Positions 44,874-52,925 are shown, numbered from the stretch's first letter. The stretch is 64,000 bases of DNA from DQWO01 sp964478545 (GCA_964478545.1 CAYZIS010000011.1:16639-80638); one strand, 5' to 3'. Notes: generated from the letters alone by a model not told the origin. Made by a program: numbers and translations.

Positions 44874-45326
44874 GGGACAGTTTTTAAAACTGTCCCCATT
44901 AAGGCAATTTTAATGCTCCATGTGCCGGAAAAAATAACGGGCTACCCTAACGACGTCGCGCCTGAAACAGCACCGGTTAAAAATATTGGATACTGCGCAA
45001 AAAACATTCCGGACAATAGTGACTCAACTTTTTGGCTTGTATTGTCAAGTACATTGCAGGATGTTTTGGAATTCCGATATAAGGTCTTATGTTTTGTCAA
45101 CTGAAGTTACTTCAGACGCTTTTTTGCGCTCGATTACCTGTTTTTTCAACGACTCATTACGCTGAAATTGCCAAACTCACCCTTTCGGGCTCAGACAGGT
45201 CAATTTCTGTGCTCCATTCGCCGGAAAAAACAACGGTATCTCACGATGTCGCGCCGAAAGTAACTTCAATTGAACATCACTGTAAATTTTTTTCAGCTTT
45301 TTTTAGAACAACTCAGAAAGTTGAGT
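44874..45326. repeat. Compound of family D and family A elements
   Basis: A family D fragment (44874-45012) starts with the GGGGACAGTTTTTAAAACTG hairpin and includes GACGTCGCGCCTGAAACAGC. A family A left end follows at 45023 (CTCAACTTTTTGGC). Inside it lies a second D fragment (about 45109-45270, CACGATGTCGCGCCGAAAG), and the family A right end (ACTCAGAAAGTTGAG) closes at 45326. This is best explained by a D element inserted in an A element. It fills the 541-base gap before the broken carbonic-anhydrase-like gene. Confidence 0.7.
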
Positions 45327-45357
45327 AGTGACTTTATGCTTAAGGAGAGAGGGAATT

Positions 45358-45796
45358 ATGCCGATTTATGAGTTTGAAAGGATGAAGACCAGTTGTTAAT
45401 GAATCCGCTTACGTCAGTGAAACGGCCATTGTGATTGGGGATGTAAGAATCTCATCCCAGGTGTATATTGGCCATGGTGCTATTTTGAGGGGGGATTATG
45501 GGACGATTGTCATCGGCGAACAGTCAGCGGTTGAAGAGGGTGCCATTATCCATATTAATCCCGGTGTAACCTGTGAGTTGGAGCGGCGGGTTACTATTGG
45601 TGCTGGTGCCATTGTGGCTGAAGGTGCAGTGGTTTCCAATGGGAAGCAAATTCCGGCAGGTATCATTGTGGCCGGCAGTCCGGCTCATGAAATTGGCAAG
45701 GTTACCGAGCGACATCAAAAGTTTTGGGATTATGGGAAAGATTTATATGTTGATCTGGCTAAACGCTATCCGGCTGGTTTACAGCGGTTGGAGTAA
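45358..45796 (+). pseudogene. Broken gamma-carbonic anhydrase / hexapeptide-repeat protein gene
   Basis: AAGGAG precedes the ATG at 45358, which starts MPIYEFE, the usual N-terminus of this family. That frame stops after 13 codons. The rest (VVNESAYVSETAIVIGDVRI onward) continues in another frame, so there is a frameshift near 45382-45395. In addition the left-handed beta-helix is too short: VTIG is joined directly to AGAIVAEGAVV, so about 17-18 residues that normally carry two of the three metal-binding histidines (VGH and LHG region) are missing. The C-terminal ending (GSPAHEIGKV) is intact. A shorter ORF from 45431 could be translated but would lack the metal site. A sequencing error could explain the frameshift but not the deletion. 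Confidence 0.75.
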
Positions 45797-45818
45797 TAAA
45801 AGTTGTTGAGCTGATTTA

Positions 45819-45969
45819 TCTTAAATTAAGCTATTAACTTTTAGCAGTTAGCTATTAGTTTAATGATTACATGATGTTGACTATTACAAACTTTCACCTG
45901 TTGGGTGTTATTTCTCATTAACGTAATGCCCTGGTTTTTCAAAGCTAAATGCTAACCGCTCAACTTAGG
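45819..45969 (+). repeat. Family B element abutting the next start codon
   Basis: From TCTTAAATTAAGCTATTAAC to CTAACCGCTCAACTTAGG. Two bases later comes the ATG of the FliK-like gene, so the element holds that gene's ribosome-binding region. Confidence 0.88.
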
Positions 45970-45971
45970 TT

Positions 45972-47099
45972 ATGAATGCTATAAATATCAGCGGATTGAA
46001 TTCTGGTGCTGTCCAGTCAGCAATGCTGCAGTTGGAACAACAGCTTTCTCCGGTAGATCGAGAGGGATTGCTGGAGCTGATTGGCAAACAGGTAGAAGTG
46101 AAGATCCTCGAAAATCTTGATAGCGGTCTTTTCCTGGTTGATCTGAATGGTGCCAAACTTGTTGCCGAGGGTGGTGGAACATCCTTGGTGTCGGGTGGTA
46201 TTCATCTGGCGGAAGTGGTGAGTGTATCACCCACGATTACGATTCGTCTGCTGAATGTATCAGGAAATCTGCCTCCTGGATTGAATGAGGCTTTGGCCTT
46301 GTTGTTGGAAAAACCGAATGCTTTTGCCAGCCGGTTGGGGGAGTTGGGGCTGCTGTTGCAACAGATGCAGGAGCTGGATTCTGTTGAGTTGCAGCAGGTT
46401 TTGCAAAAGTTTTCCAGTGATAATTTGCTGGGGAAATTGGGCGTGGAGTTGTTGCGATTGCCGGAATCCCTGGGGCTTCTCATGGAACAACAGCTTGTGG
46501 CTCTTGATGGCAGCCGGCAGTCCTTATTGTTCGGGAATATTTCACGGTTCCTGGACCAAAATCTGAAGAGTGAGCTGTTGAAAACCGGAAACTGGCTGTC
46601 TTCTCAACCACAGGACGAAAGAGTTACGAAACTGGCAACGGCCATTCAGGATTTACTATCCTTGGTGACCCTGAACCAGCTATATAATAATGCCGGGGTG
46701 AAACAATTTGATGGCTTGTTTCTCATATTTCCCCTTTTCCTGGCTGACAATGAGGTGGATGTCTGGATGAAAATCAAGCAGCATGAAAAAGCTCATCAAG
46801 GGGATGAGACCGATCAGCTTTTGACACTGAGTTTTTATCTTGACTTTTCTGATTTTGGCCGCATAGGAACCAGGGTTGTGATGATGAGTAAAGAGACGAT
46901 GGTTTCCATTCAAGTGGAAGGAAAAGCCCAGCAGGATTTGTTGCAGGAACAGGTTCCCGAGGTTCAGCAACGATTATCTGGTTTGCTTTCGAGACAAGTG
47001 AGTATTAAGGTGGAAGAAGTTTCTGAATCCCGGTTGTTAGACTTCTGGCAGGAGAATTTCCTTGATGAACTTCCAGGGGTGATTGATGTTCAGGCTTGA
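45972..47099 (+). CDS. FliK-like protein (hook-length control C-terminal domain)
   Basis: 375 residues, leucine- and glutamine-rich, no signal peptide. The C-terminal part (about 265-365) reads LTLSFYLDFSDFGRIGTRVV followed by a VEGKAQQDLLQEQVPEVQQR helix, the pattern of the Flg_hook domain of FliK; the N-terminal half is helical and unassigned. No flagellar gene is near. The ATG directly follows a family B repeat, so no normal ribosome-binding site is present; ATG at about 46023 is an alternative start. Its stop TGA is part of a family C element. A domain-level match is moderately secure, a flagellar role is not. Confidence 0.6.
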   Translation: MNAINISGLNSGAVQSAMLQLEQQLSPVDREGLLELIGKQVEVKILENLDSGLFLVDLNGAKLVAEGGGTSLVSGGIHLAEVVSVSPTITIRLLNVSGNLPPGLNEALALLLEKPNAFASRLGELGLLLQQMQELDSVELQQVLQKFSSDNLLGKLGVELLRLPESLGLLMEQQLVALDGSRQSLLFGNISRFLDQNLKSELLKTGNWLSSQPQDERVTKLATAIQDLLSLVTLNQLYNNAGVKQFDGLFLIFPLFLADNEVDVWMKIKQHEKAHQGDETDQLLTLSFYLDFSDFGRIGTRVVMMSKETMVSIQVEGKAQQDLLQEQVPEVQQRLSGLLSRQVSIKVEEVSESRLLDFWQENFLDELPGVIDVQA

Positions 47100-47229
47100 T
47101 GGCTTCGTAAAAGCTTCATATTCGACCTTATGTTGCAACCTTCATTATTGCAACGTACTGTAAGCGCTTATCATGATTAAGTTTTTGCATGCCTCAAATA
47201 TGAAGCTTTTACTGTGCCATCGATTTTGT
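47097..47229 (+). repeat. Family C element (overlaps stop of the FliK-like gene)
   Basis: Starts TGATGGCTTCGTAAAAGC and ends GTGCCATCGATTTTGTGACT. As with dtd, the TGA at its left end is the stop codon of the preceding gene. A family E element follows at once. Confidence 0.88.
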
Positions 47230-47230
47230 G

Positions 47231-47688
47231 ACTTCTGAGTAACTAATTATAATATATTGAAATCATTGATCTTTTATTTATCAATATCTTACGGCTACCT
47301 TGAAAAATTGCCTTTTTGCTCGATTACTGCGTTATGCTCAAATTATAATCCTCAAAATATGAAATATATTCCTGCGGTTATAATTTTCGCCTGCCTTGTA
47401 CTCAAACAAAAATTCTAATTTTTCAAGACAGCCTTACGTTTATAAAGCAATTGCCTAAGGATGTCCGGGCTTGGCTCATAGCCGTGTCTGCCCAGCCTGC
47501 CGGCAGGCACGGCGACAGGCAGGCGGCATTGACCGCCGAACGAATCACCACGATGGTGATTCGCGGCGGGCACCTCGGAGCTGCACATGATGTGCAGCGA
47601 GAATGAGCGAGAGTCATGCCGGGACATCATCAAGAACAATTACTTACTTTACAGATGTGTGGTCGCAGCAAGCGGACTGAAAACGCTT
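47231..47688 (+). repeat. Family E repeat, long copy with nested insertion and full hairpin core
   Basis: Same outer sequence as 4906-5096. It differs by a nested family F element (47293-47433) and by a full-length core at 47459-47633 with hairpins GCCTGCCGGCAGGC, CGAATCACCACGATGGTGAT with TCG, and CTGCACATGATGTGCAG. This and the flanking family C copy fill the 692-base gap before the zinc-ribbon gene; the last 100 bases (47689-47790) hold no recognisable element. Confidence 0.82.
47293..47433 (+). mobile_element. Family F MITE-like insertion with target duplication
   Basis: About 141 bases bounded by GGCTACCTTGAAAAATT and AATTTTTCAAGACAGCC, a 17-base terminal inverted repeat with two mismatches. 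It is flanked by TTAC on the left (47289-47292) and TTACG on the right (47434-47438). The family E copy at 4.9 kb reads straight through the same site (ATCTCACGTTTATAAAGC), giving an empty site. A second copy lies inverted at 31764-31898. No coding capacity, so it would need a transposase from elsewhere. Confidence 0.85.
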
Positions 47689-47791
47689 TTCACGAAAGTA
47701 TCAGGTTGGGGAGAAATGGAGAAAAATCTTGCAATTGTTTAACTATTTTAGGTATGCTCCCGCAAGCCTTTCAGTATAGAAAGAGGATGTC

Positions 47792-49030
47792 ATTATACTC
47801 ATTACCTGCCCACGATGTCAGACAGTCTTTCAGTTGGCTGATGAAATGTTGCCAGCTGATGCTTCTTCGGTGAAAGTGAAATGTTCCCACTGCCAAACGG
47901 TATTTTCTCTGCCTGAACCTGTTCCCCCGGAGGTGGGATTTGAACATTCGGAAACTTCAGTGATTGATGAAGTAGCGGCAGAAAAGCCAGTATCTTCTTT
48001 TGAAGTTCCTGAAACTCCGATTGATGAGATGGAAGCTGATAGTGCCGCTGAGACTGAAGCAAGAGAGGATGAAGTTGAGCCGGATATATTTGATCTGAGT
48101 GAAGGCTTGGTTGAAGAACCACAGGCCATTTCTGATGTTGGTTCAACGGGAGTTGATCCTGGGGTTGAGGAGGTTCCCGGTGAAACCGGTGAAAGTAATC
48201 AGCCCGATGGTGAAAAAACTGATGAGACGGCTGCTGATGATGTCGTTTTTGAACTAGCCGATGATTTTGAAGATGATGATTTGTCCTGGGATATTGATGA
48301 TGATCATGAAAAGACCACTGCTCCAGAGTTGGAACAGGCTGACGCCGGAGAAAACAGGCAGACGGTTATGGATGAAAAAGGATTGTCTCCTGCTGCGGCT
48401 GATGATGGTAAAGAAGAAGTGAAAAACTTTTCCGCCGAAACTGAAACGTCAGAGAACACAATGCCGGCGCCTGATGATGATGGTTCCCGGACTGAAACTG
48501 AAGAGGAGATTCCAGCGGTTGAAAAATCAGCGAAAGTCCGCCTGGACAGCCGGCGTACATTTTTATTCCTTGGCCTGATTTTTGTGGTTTTGAGCTTGGC
48601 TGTCTGGGGTGGAATGCTCCTCTGGCAGAAGTTTTCCATTGATATGGAAAAACATCTTTCGATTGTTGGTCTGGAAAGTCGTAACTATATATTTTCTTCT
48701 GATAAGCGCGTTATTGCTATCCGGGGAAAACTTTATAATACTTCGCCAAAAGTTGTAGGGAAGCTGAGAATTAAAGGAGTTATTGTTGACCGACAAGGAA
48801 AGGTCCTGGCAGAAAAAGTGACGTCAGGAGGTGTTACCTTTTCCGCCGATGAATTGCAGAATCTCGATGGAAAGATGGTTGGAAAGTTGGAAAACCCGGC
48901 AGCCATTGTGCCGGCAAATGGCGGAGAATTACCTTTTATGCTGGTTTTTTATGGGTTTCCTCCCTCGGCTTCGAGCTACCATGTTGAACTGGCTGAATTT
49001 TCGATACTTAAAAAAGGCAAAAAACCATGA
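47792..49030 (+). CDS. Zinc-ribbon membrane protein with DUF3426 domain
   Basis: About 412 residues. The N-terminal MJ0042-type zinc ribbon (ITCPRCQTVFQLADE then VKCSHCQTVFSLP) is followed by a long acidic region (about 45-240), one membrane helix (about 250-272, FLFLGLIFVVLSLAVWGGML) and a DUF3426-like domain (about 285-405). The in-frame stop at 47777 and the first cysteine codon at 47807 leave no ATG, GTG or TTG between them. ATT at 47792 or ATA at 47795, just after AAGAGGA, are the only candidates. A TTG at 47834 would cut the ribbon in half. Function unknown; it overlaps the TPR lipoprotein gene by 4 bases. Confidence 0.72.
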   Translation: MILITCPRCQTVFQLADEMLPADASSVKVKCSHCQTVFSLPEPVPPEVGFEHSETSVIDEVAAEKPVSSFEVPETPIDEMEADSAAETEAREDEVEPDIFDLSEGLVEEPQAISDVGSTGVDPGVEEVPGETGESNQPDGEKTDETAADDVVFELADDFEDDDLSWDIDDDHEKTTAPELEQADAGENRQTVMDEKGLSPAAADDGKEEVKNFSAETETSENTMPAPDDDGSRTETEEEIPAVEKSAKVRLDSRRTFLFLGLIFVVLSLAVWGGMLLWQKFSIDMEKHLSIVGLESRNYIFSSDKRVIAIRGKLYNTSPKVVGKLRIKGVIVDRQGKVLAEKVTSGGVTFSADELQNLDGKMVGKLENPAAIVPANGGELPFMLVFYGFPPSASSYHVELAEFSILKKGKKP

Positions 49031-50745
49031 GAAAAACCGCAGTCATCCTGGTTTTGCTGGTTGTTTTTGTTTTGTATGGTGCCTGTGCGCCAAAAGTGGT
49101 GAAAGAACAGCCGGCGGTAACTATGACTTTTTCTAAAAAAGCCATGCCGATTTCTTCCCGTTACCCGGCAGCAGCCTATTATTATTTTTCTATTTATTCA
49201 CTGTTACGTCAGCAAAACAAGTTGCAGGCATCCATTGAGTATTTACACAAGGCGGTTGATGCCGATCCGGAATCGGCTTTCTTGAAAGTTGAATTGGCAT
49301 CGCTGCTGCTTAAAACCGGAAAAGTTGAAGAGGCACGTTATTTATGTGAGGATGCCCTGCTTATTGATCCTGAAGATACCGATGCCCGTCTGGTTCTTGG
49401 GGGTATCTATTCGGCAACCAATAAAATTGATCTGGCCATTGAACAGTATGAAGCAATTATTACCAGCAACCCTGATGATACCGATGCCTTTCTCTTTCTT
49501 GCTTCTCTTTATGCCAACCAGTTGAAATATGAGAAGGCAATTGATACTTTGAACCGCTTGCGGGAGAAAGAGCCGGATGAGGTGGTGCCGCTTTATTATC
49601 TGGGAAAAATCTACGCTGAAATAAAAATGTATCAGAAGGCAGAACAGTTTTATCAAGAGGTATTGAAAAAAGATCCTGATTTTTCAGATGCCCGTTTTGA
49701 GTTGGGTCTCATTTATGAATTTACTGACCGGAAGGAAGATGCCATTGTTACCTATCAGCGTTTGTTGAAGAAAAAACCTGATGATCTCAAAACTATGGAG
49801 CGACTGGGCCAGCTTTATATTGCCATCGGGAAGACCGATTCAGCCTTGAAAATTTTTTCCAGATTAAAAAAGAGTGGAAAGGCTCCACTGGGCATTGATG
49901 TGAAACTGGCATTGATTCATTTCCAGCTGGGGAATTATGCTGAAGCCATAGATATCCTGCAACCTTTACATGAGCAACATCCGGACCAGGAGCGCATTAC
50001 TTTTTATCTTGCTTCAAGTCTTGAGGCTCAAGGAGGTCTGCCTAAGGCGCTGGAGCTCTTTTCCCTCATTCAGCCGCAGAGTGAATTTTATTACGATGCG
50101 CGGATTCATGCAGCCTATCTACTGGAAAAACAGGGCCTGTATAAACAGGGAATTGACATTATTGAATCCCTGATCAAAGTCTATGCTGACAAAACCAGCC
50201 TTTACAGGATGTTGTCATCCCTATATGAAAAATCAGGTGATGGTGCGCGGGCAACATCAGTGCTTAAGGGGGCATTGATTAAATTTCCTGAAGATTATCA
50301 GCTTAAATTTGCCTTGGGAGTTTTGTACCATTCATTGGGTGATGATCAGCAGAGTGTTGCCGTCATGCAGGAGCTTTTAAAAGAAAATCCTGAAGATGCG
50401 ACGGTTCTCAATTATATTGGTTATACTTACGTTGAGCTGGGAGTACAGCTTGATGATGCCGAGAAGTTAATCCGTAAAGCACTTTCCCTGAAACCTGATA
50501 GTGGATTTATTATAGACAGCCTGGGATGGTTGTATTATGCCAAAGGTCATTATAAACAGGCGCTGAAATGTTTGTTGCGGGCAGTCAAGCTGATTCCTGA
50601 TGATCCGGTGATTTTTGAACACCTTGGAGACATTTATCAGAAACTGGGCGAAAAAGAGAAAGCGCTGGAAATGTATCAGCGTTCATTGAAAATAAAAAAA
50701 GATGACCAAGTGGCGAAAAAAATGGAAGCTATTTTGAGCAACTAA
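49027..50745 (+). CDS. TPR-repeat lipoprotein
   Basis: 572 residues. A signal peptide (about 4-22) ends at a Cys (VLYGACAP) that could be lipidated, though the Tyr at -3 is atypical. About 14 tetratricopeptide repeats fill residues 45-565 (for example ASIEYLHKAVDADPESAFLK and AEQFYQEVLKKDPDFSDARF). Such proteins act as scaffolds at the cell envelope, often in polysaccharide or pilus systems. Translationally coupled (ATGA) to the zinc-ribbon protein, so the two may work together; the partner is not evident. Confidence 0.85.
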   Translation: MRKTAVILVLLVVFVLYGACAPKVVKEQPAVTMTFSKKAMPISSRYPAAAYYYFSIYSLLRQQNKLQASIEYLHKAVDADPESAFLKVELASLLLKTGKVEEARYLCEDALLIDPEDTDARLVLGGIYSATNKIDLAIEQYEAIITSNPDDTDAFLFLASLYANQLKYEKAIDTLNRLREKEPDEVVPLYYLGKIYAEIKMYQKAEQFYQEVLKKDPDFSDARFELGLIYEFTDRKEDAIVTYQRLLKKKPDDLKTMERLGQLYIAIGKTDSALKIFSRLKKSGKAPLGIDVKLALIHFQLGNYAEAIDILQPLHEQHPDQERITFYLASSLEAQGGLPKALELFSLIQPQSEFYYDARIHAAYLLEKQGLYKQGIDIIESLIKVYADKTSLYRMLSSLYEKSGDGARATSVLKGALIKFPEDYQLKFALGVLYHSLGDDQQSVAVMQELLKENPEDATVLNYIGYTYVELGVQLDDAEKLIRKALSLKPDSGFIIDSLGWLYYAKGHYKQALKCLLRAVKLIPDDPVIFEHLGDIYQKLGEKEKALEMYQRSLKIKKDDQVAKKMEAILSN

Positions 50746-50749
50746 TGCG

Positions 50750-50861
50750 CTCAACTTTCTGAGTTGCTCTAAAAACAGCCCTGCCTGTCGGCAGACACGG
50801 CTATGAGCCAAGCCCGAACATCCTGTAATGTGTTCCTGACAATGCAAGTCAGAAAGTTGAG
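50750..50861 (+). repeat. Family A inverted-repeat element
   Basis: 112 bases with exact ends CTCAACTTTCTGAG and GTCAGAAAGTTGAG and the short core CTGCCTGTCGGCAG, GAGCCAAGCCCGAACATCC. The cleanest copy of the short form; a family B copy follows five bases later. Confidence 0.92.
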
Positions 50862-50866
50862 TCTTA

Positions 50867-51024
50867 CCCAAATTAAGCGATTAGCTATCAGTGTTTAGCT
50901 CCAAAAAAATCAAGGTTTTACGTTAATGAGAAATAAAACCCAATGGTTGGAAAGCCTGTAGCATTTAACATTTTGTGATTATTAAGCTAATAGCTGATAG
51001 CTAAAAGCTGATCGCTCAACTTAG
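50867..51024 (-). repeat. Family B element, inverted orientation
   Basis: Ends CCCAAATTAAGCGATTAGC and GCTGATCGCTCAACTTAG; the inside (ACGTTAATGAGAAATAAAAC, CCCAATGG) is the reverse complement of the other copies. With the A copy it fills the 380-base gap before the biotin carrier gene. Confidence 0.88.
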
Positions 51025-51125
51025 CTGCAGATATGTTGAAAAAAATCTTGCAAACGGATTGGCCGTATGTTACATCCATCAAAGTAGTAGCTGTTGTAAG
51101 ATTAAATTTTCCAGGAGGCGTACAA

Positions 51126-51341
51126 ATGAGTGAAGTTATTACTTCCCCGATGGTGGGAAAGATTCTTGATGTCAAGGTAGGTGTTGGTGATCAGGTTTCT
51201 GAAGGTGATGAGGTGGTAATCCTGGAAGCCATGAAGATGGAAATGCCAATTGTTGCTCCCGTTGATGGAACTATTAAAGCCATTAATGTGACTGTTGGCC
51301 AGTCTGTAGAATCTGATACTGCGATTGCTGAGATTGAATAG
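51126..51341 (+). CDS. Biotin carboxyl carrier subunit (biotin/lipoyl attachment domain)
   Basis: 71 residues, a single biotinyl domain with the biotinylated Lys in EAMKME at about residue 37. AGGAGG lies 9 bases upstream of the ATG; an earlier in-frame start (51033) would add residues without homology. The carboxyltransferase gene follows 184 bases later, after a terminator-like hairpin. It probably carries CO2 for that enzyme, as the separate gamma/beta-type biotin subunits of decarboxylases do. Confidence 0.9.
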   Translation: MSEVITSPMVGKILDVKVGVGDQVSEGDEVVILEAMKMEMPIVAPVDGTIKAINVTVGQSVESDTAIAEIE

Positions 51342-51350
51342 CCGAAAATA

Positions 51351-51383
51351 GGAAACGGTGCTTTTAGCACCGTTTTCTTTTTT
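51351..51383 (+). terminator. Terminator or attenuator after the biotin carrier gene
   Basis: GAAACGGTGC, loop TTTTA, GCACCGTTTTC, then TTTTTT. A 10-bp stem 10 bases after the stop. It would make the carrier partly independent of the carboxyltransferase gene downstream, which needs less protein. Confidence 0.85.
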
Positions 51384-51525
51384 AGCAATTCCTCTTGGAT
51401 ACAGTATACAGTTGCATGCCAGGCTGATGAGTGATTGGACTGTTTTTGGATGCACTACAGAATGGATGATTGTAAGACCCCTGTGGGGGCTAGCTGCCTC
51501 ATCAAACGGAAGTTAGGAGGATGGT

Positions 51526-52896
51526 ATGTCACATAAAGTTCAGATAACTGATACAGTTTTACGGGATGCACACCAATCTTTGCTGGCAACCCGAATGCGT
51601 ACCAAGGATATGTTGCCGATTGCTTCGGCGCTGGATAAAATTGGCTACTGGTCACTGGAAGTCTGGGGCGGGGCGACCTTTGATTCCTGTCTGCGTTTCC
51701 TGAAAGAGGATCCGTGGGAACGCCTGCGGGTTTTACGCCAGGCCATTCCCAATACCCGTCTGCAGATGTTGCTTCGGGGTCAAAACATCCTTGGATACCG
51801 TCATTATGCCGATGATGTCCTGCAGACTTTTGTCGAACGGGCGGCGGCTAACGGTATTGATGTTTTTCGGATTTTTGATGCCCTCAATGATCCCCGAAAT
51901 ATGCGGATGGCCATGGATTCGGTTAAAAAGGCCGGCAAGATTGTTGAAGCGGCGGTTTGTTATACCCTTAGCCCAGTACATAATAACACGTATTTTGTGA
52001 AGTTGGCACAGGAACTGGTGGGGATGGGTGCTGACACCATCTGTATCAAGGATATGGCCGGACTGCTGGCGCCTTATGATGCCTTTGAGCTGGTTAAATC
52101 CATGAAGGAAAAAATTGATGTTCCCATCCATCTGCACTGTCATTGTACCAGTGGCATGGCACATATGACTTATTTGAAAGCCATTGAGGCTGGCGTTGAT
52201 ATCCTTGACTGCGCTATCTCAACTGTTTCCCAGGGGACGTCGCAGCCGCCAACGGAAAGCATGGTGGCAGCCCTGCGAGATACCTCCTATGATACCGGTT
52301 TTGCCCTGGAGCCATTGGCGGAAATTGCCGCATATATAAAAGATATCCGGGCTAAATACAGTGCCTATGAAAGTGGTTTTACCGGCGTGGACACCAACGT
52401 GCTGATTTATCAGGTGCCGGGTGGAATGATGTCAAACCTGGAAACCCAACTGCGGGATCAGGGAGCGATTGGCAAGCTGAAGCAGGTTTTGGAAGAGATT
52501 CCCCGGGTCAGGAAAGATTTCGGTTATCCTCCTCTGGTAACCCCGAGCAGCCAGATTGTTGGCACCCAGGCAACCCTTAATGTCTTAACCGGCAAACGTT
52601 ACATGATGATTCCTAACGAGTCTAAAAATGTATTGAAAGGGATGTATGGTCATTCTGTAGCTCCTTTTGATCCTGAGGTGCAGAAAATGGCTTTGAAAGG
52701 GGAAGAACCGGTAACCTGCCGCCCGGCTGATTTGATCCCCCCGGAGATGGAAAAATTAACCGCGGAGTTGGGTAATAAGGCGAAAAGTGTGGAAGATGTC
52801 TTGTCTTATGCTCTGTTTCCCAAAGTTGCCCTGGAATTTTTTGACGAACGTGAAAAAGGTGAGTTCAAACCTGAGGACAAGCTGCCTAAAGATTAA
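51526..52896 (+). CDS. Biotin-dependent carboxyltransferase (OadA / PycB type)
   Basis: 456 residues of the oxaloacetate decarboxylase alpha / pyruvate carboxylase subunit B family. The TIM barrel has the metal Asp in ITDTVLRDAHQSLLATRM, the carbamylated Lys in ICIKDMAGLL, and the zinc pair in IHLHCHCTSG. It lacks the C-terminal biotin domain that many OadA proteins have; that part is the separate gene just upstream. No biotin carboxylase and no OadB-type membrane pump is in the window, so whether it carboxylates pyruvate or decarboxylates oxaloacetate cannot be decided. Confidence 0.88.
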   Translation: MSHKVQITDTVLRDAHQSLLATRMRTKDMLPIASALDKIGYWSLEVWGGATFDSCLRFLKEDPWERLRVLRQAIPNTRLQMLLRGQNILGYRHYADDVLQTFVERAAANGIDVFRIFDALNDPRNMRMAMDSVKKAGKIVEAAVCYTLSPVHNNTYFVKLAQELVGMGADTICIKDMAGLLAPYDAFELVKSMKEKIDVPIHLHCHCTSGMAHMTYLKAIEAGVDILDCAISTVSQGTSQPPTESMVAALRDTSYDTGFALEPLAEIAAYIKDIRAKYSAYESGFTGVDTNVLIYQVPGGMMSNLETQLRDQGAIGKLKQVLEEIPRVRKDFGYPPLVTPSSQIVGTQATLNVLTGKRYMMIPNESKNVLKGMYGHSVAPFDPEVQKMALKGEEPVTCRPADLIPPEMEKLTAELGNKAKSVEDVLSYALFPKVALEFFDEREKGEFKPEDKLPKD

Positions 52897-52925
52897 TTGT
52901 GCACTTGTCGGTATTAAATTGAATC

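Noticed and set aside
45089..45328. A 79-codon open frame in the D/A compound repeat
   Set aside because: Built from repeat sequence only; no homology or ribosome site.
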